From the NCBI RefSeq assembly GCF_036017915.1, contig NZ_CP107929.1, forward strand, positions 1,798,001 through 1,862,000: 64,000 nucleotides of DNA, in the 5' to 3' direction. The translations under genes and the position numbers were made by a program. Positions 27,186 through 35,504 of this stretch are shown piece by piece. Below the pieces are notes generated by a model, which saw nothing but the letters and a program-made list of their open reading frames with translations, was not told where the DNA came from and did not search any database. The stretch's first letter is position 1. The number at the start of each line of letters is the position of its first letter. This DNA is from Micromonospora sp. NBC_00421. GTDB taxonomy: Bacteria; Actinomycetota; Actinomycetes; Mycobacteriales; Micromonosporaceae.

Positions 27186-27787
27186 GACGCCGGGCTCATG
27201 CTCATGGTCGGCGTGGCGCTCATACCGGGCATGGGCTGGCCGTGACCCGGGGCGTAGCTCTCCTGCGCGCCGGTGAACGGCTTGGCCACGGCGGTGAACT
27301 GCTGGGTCCTGCCGTCGGCGAAGGTCAGGGTGAACGTCAGCTCGTCGCCGGCCTGCACGGGCTTGGCCAGGTTCATCAGCATGAGGTGGTCACCGCCGGG
27401 CTCCAGCGCGTGCGTGCCCTTCGCCTTGATCACGATGCCGCCCTGCTTCTGCTGCATGACCATCTTCCCGTCCTTCATGGTCATCTCGTGCAGCTCCATC
27501 GGGGACACCGACGTGGTGGCACCGGTCAGCGTCACATCCGCGTCGCCGTCGTTGACCAGGGTCCCGAAGGCCGCCGTCATCCCCTTGTCGGCCGCCTTCA
27601 CCCACGGGTCGCGAATACCGACCACCCCTGCGGCCGTACCCGCCGAGGCCGCGGCAGAGGCGCTCGACTGCGGGCCCGACGCCGGGTCGGCCGGACCGCA
27701 GCCGACGACGCCGACCGCCAGCAACGCTGCGGTGGTGAGGATGACCGACGAGCGTCGATTCGAGCCGAGTGGGCCGGTGGGGCGCAT
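27182..27787 (-). CDS. PCu(A)C-type copper chaperone lipoprotein, 201 aa
   Basis: Lipobox region LLAVGVVGC (Cys about residue 30). The mature domain carries the PCu(A)C copper motif: MELHEMTM and later GGDHLMLMNL, matching H(M)-X10-M-X21-H-X-M. The C-terminal tail is Met/His-rich (GHGQPMPGMSATPTMSM) and may bind further copper. GGAGGAAG lies upstream of the ATG at 27787. First gene of an operon with the DyP peroxidase, CopC and perhaps the PepSY protein. Tandem repeats lie just upstream. Confidence 0.94.
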   Translation of the reverse strand: MRPTGPLGSNRRSSVILTTAALLAVGVVGCGPADPASGPQSSASAAASAGTAAGVVGIRDPWVKAADKGMTAAFGTLVNDGDADVTLTGATTSVSPMELHEMTMKDGKMVMQQKQGGIVIKAKGTHALEPGGDHLMLMNLAKPVQAGDELTFTLTFADGRTQQFTAVAKPFTGAQESYAPGHGQPMPGMSATPTMSMSPAS

Positions 27788-27845
27788 GGGTTTCTTCCTC
27801 CGTTGTCCTGATGATCTGTCCCGTTGGTCGGTCACCGGGCACCGA

Positions 27846-27906
27846 AAGTTCCGGCCGGGCGGGATTGTGAAGTTCCGGCCGGGCGGATCGTCGTTCCGTC
27901 GGGCGG
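27846..27906. repeat. Tandem direct repeats upstream of the copper operon
   Basis: Two exact copies of AAGTTCCGGCCGGGCGG (27846-27862 and 27870-27886) are followed by a degenerate third (CGTTCCGTCGGGCGG, 27892-27906). They lie between the anti-sigma stop and the PCu(A)C start, where they could serve as repressor or activator sites. The regulator is unknown. Confidence 0.6.
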
Positions 27907-27922
27907 GCCGGGCGACGGCCGG

Positions 27923-28750
27923 TCAGGCCGCCGACCGGTCGCGGACCCGCGCCGAACCCGGGTGCGGGGGCAGCAGGCGCAGCGTCGGCGTGGCGGCGGC
28001 GGGCACGTCGTTCGCGGTGAGCCGCCAGGCGGGACGGTCGCCGTGGCCACGCCCGGCCGGACCGTCCGGTCGCCACCGGGGCCGGGACAGGGCGACCACG
28101 ATCAGGTAACCGGTGAGCAGGAAACCGTGACTGACCAGCCGGGTCGGATCCACCCGGCCGGTCACCAGGTCGTTGGCCGAGAGCAGCACGAGCGCCCCCA
28201 CGAAGGCGCTCAGGGTCGGCAGGAGCCCGCTGGTCGGGGTGCGCCGGGCCGCGACGAAGAGGAAGCCCGCGCCGACGGCGATGTTCCACGCCGCCGACTC
28301 GTGCCACAGGTGCCCGGACGCCAGTGCGTCGAGGGCGCCGTGGGCGTGGCCGCCGACCGTCGGGCCCCGACCCACCTGCGCCAGCCCCAGCACCAGTTGC
28401 AGGGCGCCGATGAGGGCCAGCCCGGTGCGCAGGGTGAGCACGAGTCGGTCCCGGAGCCGCCGGGGCGCGGGGAGCGCGGCCAGGACGACGTCGGCGAGGT
28501 CGGGCCCGGTTGGGTCGATGGTCGGACGTTGCCGGTCGGGAGCGGGTGCGGCGATCGTGAACCGTTGCCGGTCCGGACCGGGGGAGGAGAGCGTCAGACG
28601 GGACCGCCGGGTCACCGTCGCGGCCTTGTCACACCAGTCCCGGCAGTCCGCGCACCGGTCCAGGTGGGCGTCGGCCGCGAGCCGTTCGGCAGGGGTCTCC
28701 TCGCCGTCCAACTGCGCCGACAGGATCTCACGCCACTGCTCACACCCCAT
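27923..28750 (-). CDS. Zinc-finger anti-sigma factor-like membrane protein, 275 aa
   Basis: The N-terminus has the zf-HC2 zinc finger: CEQW near the start, then AHLDRCADCRDWC (HxxxCxxC). A linker with two QR-(F/P)TI-P repeats follows, then four or more membrane helices (GLALIGALQLVLGLAQV, AWNIAVGAGFLFVAA, and others). The ATG at 28750 fits the zinc-finger start; the frame extends upstream, but that part is antisense-like. It lies 77 bases after the ECF sigma gene on the same strand and probably holds that factor inactive at the membrane. Confidence 0.88.
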   Translation of the reverse strand: MGCEQWREILSAQLDGEETPAERLAADAHLDRCADCRDWCDKAATVTRRSRLTLSSPGPDRQRFTIAAPAPDRQRPTIDPTGPDLADVVLAALPAPRRLRDRLVLTLRTGLALIGALQLVLGLAQVGRGPTVGGHAHGALDALASGHLWHESAAWNIAVGAGFLFVAARRTPTSGLLPTLSAFVGALVLLSANDLVTGRVDPTRLVSHGFLLTGYLIVVALSRPRWRPDGPAGRGHGDRPAWRLTANDVPAAATPTLRLLPPHPGSARVRDRSAA

Positions 28751-28827
28751 GTACCGATAGTCGGACCGCAGGGCGTCGTGGTTCCCCGCCGCCTTCCCTG
28801 ATCTGCCGTGGCGGCCCAGGTCACCGG

Positions 28828-29397
28828 TCAGCCGGCGGCGCTTCCCGGCCTGCGTCGGATCGACTGCGGGTTGCCGTCGACCGCCGCGACGAGATCTTCC
28901 CGGGCCCGCGCGACCCGGGAGCGGATGGTGCCGACCGGGCAGCCACAGACCTCGGCCGCCTCGGCGTAGGACAGGCCGAGGACCTGGGTGGCGACGAACG
29001 CCTCCCGACGGTCGTCGGGCAGGGCCAGCAGCAGGTCGTTGAGGACCACCTCGCCGTCGAAGCCGCTGCCCCGGGTGTCGGGCGTGTCGTGCCACTCGGA
29101 CAGCGGGACTGTCCGTGGCCGGGAGGTGGCGGCGCGGACGTGGTCGACGGCGGTGCGGCGGGCGATGCCGAGCAGCCAGGTGCGGGCCGACGACCGGGCG
29201 GCGAACGATGGTAGCGAGCGCATGGCCCGCAGGTACGTCTCCTGGGTGAGGTCGTCGGCCTCGGCCGGGCTGATCAGGTGGGCGACGAACCGTCGTACGT
29301 GCTGCTGGGTCGCCCGGATGAACCGGGCAGCGGCGTCCCGGTCACCCCGACCCGCAGCCAGCGCCCACGCGGTGATCTCCGCGTCGTCGTCGGTCAC
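28828..29397 (-). CDS. ECF RNA polymerase sigma factor, 189 aa
   Basis: Region 2 about residues 25-90 (RFIRATQQHVRRFVAHLISP, AEADDLTQETYLRAMRSLPSF, SSARTWLLGIARRTAVDHVR) and region 4 about 125-175 (LPDDRREAFVATQVLGLSYAEAAEV, CPVGTIRSRVARARED). The GTG at 29397 has GGAGGTGGCAG directly upstream at ideal spacing, better than the longer reading. It is followed by a zinc-finger anti-sigma protein and by copper genes in the same direction, so it may respond to envelope or metal stress (inference). Confidence 0.94.
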   Translation of the reverse strand: MTDDDAEITAWALAAGRGDRDAAARFIRATQQHVRRFVAHLISPAEADDLTQETYLRAMRSLPSFAARSSARTWLLGIARRTAVDHVRAATSRPRTVPLSEWHDTPDTRGSGFDGEVVLNDLLLALPDDRREAFVATQVLGLSYAEAAEVCGCPVGTIRSRVARAREDLVAAVDGNPQSIRRRPGSAAG

Positions 29398-29719
29398 CTG
29401 CCACCTCCGTGTCCGGTTCTGCCGGCCGCCATGGTCCAGCGCCGCCCCATCAGCCGTCACGACGGGGTGTAGTAGGTCCCGGGTGAGCGTACGGCATACC
29501 CCGCGTCACCCCCGCCCACTGGTACGGACGGAAGCCGACGGCGGATCACCTCCGGGCGCAGGCCGTCGGGTGGGATGCCCGCCGGGAACGGTGGCACAGC
29601 CGTGGGCGAGTTTTGAACACGGGAACTCGATGTTGGGTGCTCGTGACCAAAACTTTTGCCATCTGCGTAAAAAGTTCGTGAACTGTTGCGCGAAGTCCAC
29701 GCTTCGTGAGGATGATCCG
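29398..29719. promoter_or_regulatory. Divergent control region with AT-rich island and inverted repeats
   Basis: This 322-base region separates the ECF sigma gene (minus) from the large CopC fusion (plus). Its right half (about 29615-29700) is strikingly AT-rich. It contains AACTTTT-N12-AAAAGTT (29651-29676) and the palindrome AGTTC-GT-GAACT (29673-29684), both 35-70 bases upstream of the ATG at 29720. These look like binding sites for a transcription regulator. The left half shows nothing specific. Confidence 0.5.
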
Positions 29720-31768
29720 ATGCGCCGTCTCCCTCCGACCTGCGGACCCGTCGGACGTGCCCTCGCGGGCCTGTTCGCGTCCGTGCTCGCCGCAGCGATC
29801 GTCTTCCTGCCCACCCCCGGGCCGGCACAGGCACACGGCACCCTGGCGATGTCCACCCCGGCCGCCGGCGCCACGGTGGCCGAGCCGCTGACGGAGGTGG
29901 AGCTCTACTTCACCGAGCAGGTCGCCGCCAACGCGTACTTCACCGTCACCGGCCCCGGCGGCGGTCGGGTCGACGCCGGCTGGCGGCACGGCTCGCCCCG
30001 GCCCCTGGACAAGCCGGTACGGGAGTACCTGCTGGTCAACGGGAAGTTCGAGCCCAAGGAGTACAGCACGGGGTTCCCTGCGGTGGTGACCCTCGCCCAC
30101 CTTCCGGCGGCGGGGCAGTACGCGGTGAGCTACCTGTCGGTGGCCTCCGACGGCGAGCCGGTGCGGGGCACGATGAGCTTCCGGTACACCGGCCGGTCGA
30201 CCGCCGCGCCGCAGGGTTGGCGTCCACCGGTCGACCAACCGGACCCGGCGCTGGTGGCCGCCGCCGAGCAGCACGCGACCTCCGGACACGCCGGCGGCCC
30301 GGCGGCGTCCGCGGTGCCGACGGCCCCCTCGACGGCCGCCGCCCCCGTGGCTCCGCCGGCCGCCGCCCCCGACGACGACGAGGGTGGCCTCGGGTGGTTG
30401 GTGTGGGCCGGCGGCGCGGTGCTGGTGGTGGCGGCGGTCGGTTACGCGGGCTGGCGTCGTCGCCCGGTTCCTGCCGGTCGACCGGCAGGCCGGGCGGGCG
30501 GTCGCTCCGGCGGCCGGTCGCGCGTGCCGGGTACGACCCCCCGGCGGGGTGCCGCCGCCCGTGCCGGACGGCCCGGGACGGTAGCCGGTCGCAAGGGCGC
30601 GGCCCGTACCGCCGCCACCGCCGCCCCACATGCCGCCGGCTCGCGTCCTGCCGTCACCGCCGCCTCGCGTGCGACCACCACCTCACGTGCCACCACCGTC
30701 GCCCCGCGGGCCAGGGTGGACGACCGGCTGGCAGTGGTGGCCGACGACGGTGCTGCCCCGACCGGTGACGGAGCACTGGCCGGTGACGGTGTCGTTCCGG
30801 CTGGCGGCGGTGCCGCCCCGACAGGTGACGGTGTCGGCCCGGCCCCCGGTTCTCGGCTGGGTAACCGGAACCTCGCGTTGCTGGTGGGGGGCCTGGTGGT
30901 GGCCCTGCTGGCCGGCTTCGGGCTGGGGCGGATCAGTCCCACCGCGCCGCCGCCCACCCGGGCCGCCGGCACGCCGCTGTCCACCGGGCCGGTGCTCTCG
31001 GCGGGGGACGGACACCAGCACGGGGCGGGCACCGGACCGCACACCCATCCCGGTGACGGGGGTGGGACCCAGGTGACCGGGATGTCGGTCAACGCCGGGG
31101 GCTACACGGTGCAACCGACGGCCCGGTCCCAGCCGGCGGGCGTACGGGCGGACTACCGGTTCCGGATCGTCGGCACCGACGGACAGCCGGCGACCCGCTT
31201 CGCTGTCGTCCACGACAAGCAGCTGCACCTGGTCGTGGTGGGTCGGGACCTGAGCGGTTACCAGCACCTGCACCCGACGATGGAGGCGGACGGCACCTGG
31301 ACCGTCCCGCTGACGCTGGCCCGGCCCGGCGGCTACCGCATCTATGCGGACTTCTCGGTGACCGGTGCCGACGGCAGCACGTTGCCGCTGGTCCTGGGCG
31401 TCGACCACCAGGTCCCCGGTGCGCACGACCCGGTCCCGCTGCCGCCGGCCGCGCCCCGGGCGACGGCCGGGCCGTTCACGGTGACGATGGCCGGCACGCC
31501 CACGGTGGGCGTGACGGTGCCGCTGTCCTTCCGGCCCGACGGGGTCGACCCGGCGCGTCTGGAGCGCTACCTGGGGGCGTACGGGCACCTGGTCGTGGTG
31601 CGGGAGGGCGACCTCGGTTACGTGCACGTCCACCCGGAGCCGGAACTGGTGGACGGGGCGGTCCGGTTCTGGCTGACGGCACCGAGTGCGGGTCGGTACC
31701 GGGCGTTCTTCGACTTCCAGGTCGACGGGAAGGTGCACACCGCGCAGTACACGCTCGACCTGGCCTGA
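29720..31768 (+). CDS. CopC-domain protein fused to long basic linker and His-motif C-terminal domain, 682 aa
   Basis: Signal peptide to AQA, then a CopC domain starting HGTLAMSTPAAGATV (about residues 38-150, with the copper-ligand His first). A first membrane helix lies at about 225-245 (GWLVWAGGAVLVVAAVGYAG), followed by an Arg/Ala/Thr-rich linker of about 130 residues and a second helix (NLALLVGGLVVALLAGFGLG). A 240-residue outer domain ends the chain, with two similar halves carrying QHLHP and VHVHP motifs that could bind metal. GAGGAT precedes the ATG at 29720. The double helix suggests the linker faces the cytoplasm. Role in copper handling is inferred. Confidence 0.88.
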   Translation: MRRLPPTCGPVGRALAGLFASVLAAAIVFLPTPGPAQAHGTLAMSTPAAGATVAEPLTEVELYFTEQVAANAYFTVTGPGGGRVDAGWRHGSPRPLDKPVREYLLVNGKFEPKEYSTGFPAVVTLAHLPAAGQYAVSYLSVASDGEPVRGTMSFRYTGRSTAAPQGWRPPVDQPDPALVAAAEQHATSGHAGGPAASAVPTAPSTAAAPVAPPAAAPDDDEGGLGWLVWAGGAVLVVAAVGYAGWRRRPVPAGRPAGRAGGRSGGRSRVPGTTPRRGAAARAGRPGTVAGRKGAARTAATAAPHAAGSRPAVTAASRATTTSRATTVAPRARVDDRLAVVADDGAAPTGDGALAGDGVVPAGGGAAPTGDGVGPAPGSRLGNRNLALLVGGLVVALLAGFGLGRISPTAPPPTRAAGTPLSTGPVLSAGDGHQHGAGTGPHTHPGDGGGTQVTGMSVNAGGYTVQPTARSQPAGVRADYRFRIVGTDGQPATRFAVVHDKQLHLVVVGRDLSGYQHLHPTMEADGTWTVPLTLARPGGYRIYADFSVTGADGSTLPLVLGVDHQVPGAHDPVPLPPAAPRATAGPFTVTMAGTPTVGVTVPLSFRPDGVDPARLERYLGAYGHLVVVREGDLGYVHVHPEPELVDGAVRFWLTAPSAGRYRAFFDFQVDGKVHTAQYTLDLA

Positions 31769-31812
31769 GCGCCGGCCGGGCCGGGGGCCGGCCGGTCGGG
31801 CATGATGGGTCG

Positions 31813-32664
31813 GTGAAGATCCTGTCCATCCAGTCCTCGGTCGCCTACGGGCACGTCGGCAACTCGGCGGCCGTGTTCCCCCTCCAGCGGCTCGGGCACG
31901 AGGTCTGGCCGGTGCTGACCGTGCACTTCTCCAACCACACCGGGTACGGCGCCTGGCGCGGGCCGCTGCTGGCCCCGGCCGACGTGGCGGAGGTGATCGA
32001 GGGCATCGCCGACCGTGGGGTGCTCGGCAGCGCCGACGCGGTGCTGTCGGGATACCAGGGCGACCCGGCGATGGGTGCGGTGGTCCTCGACGCGGTGGAC
32101 CGGATCAAGGCGGCCAACCCGGACGCGGTGTACTGCTGCGACCCGGTGATGGGCGACACCGGCCGGGGGATGTTCGTCCGGCCCGGCATCCCGGAGTACC
32201 TGCGCGACGTGGTCGTCCCGCGCGCCGACATCATCACCCCGAACCACTTCGAGCTGGACTTCCTCGCCGGCCGGGCGACCACCACCCTGACCGACGTGCT
32301 GGACGCCGTCGACCTGGTACGGGCGACCGGGCCACGACACGTCCTGGTCACCAGCGTGCTGCACGGCGACGTGCCGGCCGGCTCGCTGGAGGTGGTGGCC
32401 GTGTCGGACGAGGGGGCCTGGGCGGTGACCACCCCGTTGCTGCCGATCAACCCCAACGGCGGCGGTGACGTGACCGCGGCGCTCTACCTGGCGCACCTGT
32501 GGACGACGGGGTCGCCCGCGACGGCGCTGGAACGGACCATCGCCTCGGTCTTCACCGTGCTGGAGCGGACCCTGGCGGCGGGTACCCGGGAGATCCAGCT
32601 GATCGCGGCCCAGGACGCGATCGCCGATCCGCCGGCCAGGTTCGCCGCACGCCGGTTGCGCTGA
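31813..32664 (+). CDS. pdxY: Pyridoxal kinase PdxY, 283 aa
   Basis: Phosphorylates pyridoxal to PLP in vitamin B6 salvage. Diagnostic parts: ILSIQSSVAYGHVGNSAAVFPLQRLGHEVW at the N-terminus (split here for length: substrate loop SSVAYGHVGNSA), YCCDPVMGD, ADIITPNHFELDFLAG and the ATP/anion-hole region NPNGGGDVTAALY near residue 220. Usual family length. The start is GTG. A PLP-dependent MocR regulator is encoded about 1.8 kb downstream on the other strand, a possible functional link. Confidence 0.95.
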   Translation: MKILSIQSSVAYGHVGNSAAVFPLQRLGHEVWPVLTVHFSNHTGYGAWRGPLLAPADVAEVIEGIADRGVLGSADAVLSGYQGDPAMGAVVLDAVDRIKAANPDAVYCCDPVMGDTGRGMFVRPGIPEYLRDVVVPRADIITPNHFELDFLAGRATTTLTDVLDAVDLVRATGPRHVLVTSVLHGDVPAGSLEVVAVSDEGAWAVTTPLLPINPNGGGDVTAALYLAHLWTTGSPATALERTIASVFTVLERTLAAGTREIQLIAAQDAIADPPARFAARRLR

Positions 32665-32689
32665 CCAGGTCCGGGCGGCTGTATCGAGC

Positions 32690-32941
32690 AGCGTCGACCG
32701 GGCCGCCGTGCTCGTCGGCACCGCCGGTGAGGGCCTCCACCACCTGCCCGTAGTCGCCGAGGTCGGCCAGTAGGAACTCGCCGTCGACGTCGCGGGGATC
32801 GCGCCCTGCGGCCCGGTCCACGGCCAGCACGTCGACACCCACGGCCCGCAGGTGGGCCACCACGGCGCGGCCGAGCTTGCCGGTGGCCCCGGTGACGACG
32901 ACACGTCTGGGAAGTGCGGATTCAGCTGCCCGGTCGGTCAT
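32690..32941 (-). pseudogene. Truncated NAD(P)-binding Rossmann-fold dehydrogenase/epimerase remnant
   Basis: The frame from the ATG at 32941 encodes a normal SDR-type N-terminus: RRVVVTGATGKLGRAVVAHL (TGxxGxxG NAD motif) and VDGEFLLADLGDYGQVVEAL. After about 83 residues (near 32690) the family pattern is lost, just where YxxxK and the rest of a 280-300 residue enzyme should follow. The frame then runs antisense into the 3' end of pdxY. It looks like a gene whose 3' portion was deleted when it was joined to pdxY. Translation is possible but function is unlikely. Confidence 0.6.
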
Positions 32942-33103
32942 GCCCCTCATCCTTGCGGCAGTGGGGTCGTACCGCATCCGGGAGCCGGTGACCCGGACCC
33001 TCGCGGGCCGGCGACCCGTCTCGGCGACGGGCGGCGACGGCCGGGCGCCGGCGCGACACCCGGGTCGGTCGGGTGGTCCCGGCGCAGGCTGACGCCGCCG
33101 GGC

Positions 33104-34498
33104 TCAACCGGCGCGCAGGGCGTGCGCGAGCCGGCGGACGGCCTCGTCCATCAGGCCGGGCGGGGCCGACGCGTAGCTGAGCCGCAGGTGCGGGGCCGGG
33201 GGTTCGGCGGCGTACCAGGGGCGGCCGGGGAAGACGACGACACCGGCGGCGGCTGCGGCGGCGGCCAGCGCGACGTCGTCGGTCCCCGCCGGCAGCCGGA
33301 CCCACAGGTGCAGGCCGCCGCGCGGGACCGGCTGCCCGACGAGCTCGGGCAGGTGCCGGCGCAGCGCGGTCAGCAACGCCTCGCGACGGGCACGCAGCGC
33401 AGTGCGCAGGGTACGCCGGTGCCGCTCCCAGGCCGGGCCGCTGACGAACTCCATGGTGGCCTGTTGCAGTGGCCCGGCGACGAAGAAGTCGTCGAGCAGC
33501 CGGCCCGCCCGTAACCGGTGACCGGCCGGGCCACGGGCGCCGATCGCGGCCACCCGCAGCCCGGGAGCGGCGGACTTGGTCAACGACCGTAGGTAGACGA
33601 CGTGTCCGTCGGGGTCGTCGGCGGCCAGCGGCGGCGGGGCCGGCCCGTCGATGGTGAGGTCACGGGCGTAGTCGTCCTCGATCAGGAACGCCCCGGCGTC
33701 GCGTACCGCCTCGACGACCCGGGGCCGGCGGTGCGCTGCGAGCGTCGCGCCGTGCGGATTGGCGTACAGCGGCTGGCAGTAGAACAGCCGTGCGCCGGTC
33801 CGGGCGAACGCGGCGGCGAGCTGGTCGGGTCGTACCCCGTCGGGGTCGGCGGGCACCGGCACCACCCGCAGCCCGGCGGCCCGGCCGGCGGCCAGCGCGC
33901 CCAGGTAGGTAGGTGACTCGACGAGCAGGGTGTCGCCGGGCGCGGCGAGCGCCCGCAGTGTCGACGACAGGGCGGCCTGTCCGCCCGAGCAGATCACCAT
34001 GTCCTCGGCGTGCAGCCCACCCCCGGCCTCCCGGGCGAACCAGGCACGCAGGTCGGCCCGGCCGTGCGCCGGGTCGCGCTGCCAGGACGCGGGTTGCCGG
34101 GCGGCGCGGGTGAGCGCCGCGCCGAGCGCGGCGGCGGGCTGGAGGTCGGCGTCCAGGTAGCCACCGGAGAGCGGGATCGCCCCGGCGGGCGGCAGCGCCA
34201 GCAGCGCCCGCATCTCTTCCTCGCCGGGCCGGCGCGGGCCGAGCGCCACGGTCTGCCAGGACAGGTCGGCGACCGGCGTCGGCCGGGGCGGGGTGGCCAC
34301 GAAGGTGCCCCGGCCGGCGCGTGCCTCGACCAGCCCCTCGGCCACCAGCTGCCGGACGGCCGCGGCGACGGTGACCGGGGAGGCGTGATGCCGGGCGGTC
34401 AGCTCACGGACCGACGGCAGCCGGGCACCGGGCTCTGCGCCGGCCACCGACCGGCGCAGATCTTGGATAACACGCTCGGCTGCGTTACCGTCTTCCAT
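33104..34498 (-). CDS. MocR-type GntR regulator with aminotransferase domain, 464 aa
   Basis: A winged-helix GntR DNA-binding domain (about residues 10-80: ERVIQDLRRSVAGAEPGARLPSVRELTARH, split; core RLPSVRELTARH) is joined to a fold-type I aminotransferase domain. The latter has the PLP-lysine region YLRSLTKSAAPGLRVA and FLIEDDYARDL. Such proteins sense PLP or amino compounds. The ATG at 34498 overlaps the start codon of the divergent EamA transporter by two bases, so control sites must lie inside the coding DNA. It may be leaderless. Likely regulates itself and the transporter. Confidence 0.93.
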   Translation of the reverse strand: MEDGNAAERVIQDLRRSVAGAEPGARLPSVRELTARHHASPVTVAAAVRQLVAEGLVEARAGRGTFVATPPRPTPVADLSWQTVALGPRRPGEEEMRALLALPPAGAIPLSGGYLDADLQPAAALGAALTRAARQPASWQRDPAHGRADLRAWFAREAGGGLHAEDMVICSGGQAALSSTLRALAAPGDTLLVESPTYLGALAAGRAAGLRVVPVPADPDGVRPDQLAAAFARTGARLFYCQPLYANPHGATLAAHRRPRVVEAVRDAGAFLIEDDYARDLTIDGPAPPPLAADDPDGHVVYLRSLTKSAAPGLRVAAIGARGPAGHRLRAGRLLDDFFVAGPLQQATMEFVSGPAWERHRRTLRTALRARREALLTALRRHLPELVGQPVPRGGLHLWVRLPAGTDDVALAAAAAAAGVVVFPGRPWYAAEPPAPHLRLSYASAPPGLMDEAVRRLAHALRAG

Positions 34499-35504
34499 GA
34501 GAGCCAAGAGTAACGCTACCGTCCCCGAAGCGGTAACAGCCGACCGGTTTACCGGCCTCGCCCTGGGCGCGCTGGGCGTGTGCGCCTTCAGCCTGTCGCT
34601 GCCGGCCACCCGGGTCGCGGTGCAGCAGCTCGACCCGTGGTTCGTCGCCTTCGGCCGGGCCGTCGGCGCGGCGCTGCTGGCCTGGGCCTACCTGCGGTGC
34701 ACCGGGGCGCCACGGCCCACCCGCGCCCAGCGGCGGCGACTGTCGATCGTCGCCCTCGGGGTGGTGGTCGGCTTCCCGCTGTTCACCTCGCTGGCGCTGC
34801 TCGACCAGACCGCCGCGCACGGGGCCGTCGTCATCACCGTGCTGCCGGCCGTGACCGCCGTGTTCGCGGTGCTCCGCAGCGGGGAGCGCCCACCGCCGAC
34901 GTTCTGGTTCGCCAGTGGCGGCGGGCTGCTGACGGTGCTGGTCTTCCTCGGCGTCGGCGGCGCGGTGCGCGGCGCGCCGGCCACGTCGGACCTGTTCCTG
35001 CTCGCCGCGGTCCTGCTCTGCGGCCTCGGGTACGCCGAAGGCGGCGCGGTCGCCCGCGAGCTGGGTGGCGCCCGGACGATCTGCTGGGCGCTGCTCTACG
35101 CGCTGCCGGTCACCGTGCCGGCCGCCCTCGCCGCTGCCGTGGCCCACCCGCCACGGGCGGACGCCGGGGCCTGGTCGGCCTACGGCTACCTGACCGTGGT
35201 CTCCATGTTCCTGGGCTTCTTCGCCTGGTACGCGGGACTGGCCCGGGGTGGGGTCGCCCGGGTGGGTCAGCTCCAGCTCGCCCAGCCGGTGCTCACCCTG
35301 CTCTGGTCGGCGTTGCTCCTCGCCGAGCATGTCCCGGTCACCGCGATCGGCGTGGCCCTGCTGGTGCTGGTGCTGGTCGTACTGATCCAGCGCACCCGCG
35401 ACCGGACCCTGGCGTCGGCCCCGCCCCGGCCCGTGCCCCCGTCCACGGGCAGCCCCGATCGGGGTTCCGGTCAGCCGGAGCCGGATCGTTGCGGGGCGGC
35501 CTGA
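34497..35504 (+). CDS. EamA family (DMT) transporter, 335 aa
   Basis: Ten hydrophobic segments in two EamA halves: GLALGALGVCAFSLSLPATR, FVAFGRAVGAALLAWAYLRC, ALLDQTAAHGAVVITVLPAV in the first, and PATSDLFLLAAVLLCGLGYA, GFFAWYAGLARGGVARVGQL, PVLTLLWSALLLAEH in the second. The tail is hydrophilic. It is a probable amino-acid or metabolite exporter controlled by the divergent MocR regulator, a known type of gene pair. The first codon lies on the MocR start; the next 15 residues are polar and may not be part of the protein if a later start is used. Its 3' end overlaps the convergent DUF817 gene by 34 bases. Confidence 0.93.
   Translation: MRAKSNATVPEAVTADRFTGLALGALGVCAFSLSLPATRVAVQQLDPWFVAFGRAVGAALLAWAYLRCTGAPRPTRAQRRRLSIVALGVVVGFPLFTSLALLDQTAAHGAVVITVLPAVTAVFAVLRSGERPPPTFWFASGGGLLTVLVFLGVGGAVRGAPATSDLFLLAAVLLCGLGYAEGGAVARELGGARTICWALLYALPVTVPAALAAAVAHPPRADAGAWSAYGYLTVVSMFLGFFAWYAGLARGGVARVGQLQLAQPVLTLLWSALLLAEHVPVTAIGVALLVLVLVVLIQRTRDRTLASAPPRPVPPSTGSPDRGSGQPEPDRCGAA

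Noticed and set aside
28988..29719. Upstream extension of the CopC fusion frame
   Set aside because: Overlaps the ECF sigma gene on the other strand and lacks a ribosome site. The signal peptide begins at the ATG at 29720.
31770..31794. GGCCGG-rich hairpin after the CopC fusion as a terminator
   Set aside because: The alternating GGCC pattern can fold in many ways and occurs often by chance at this GC content, so support is too weak.
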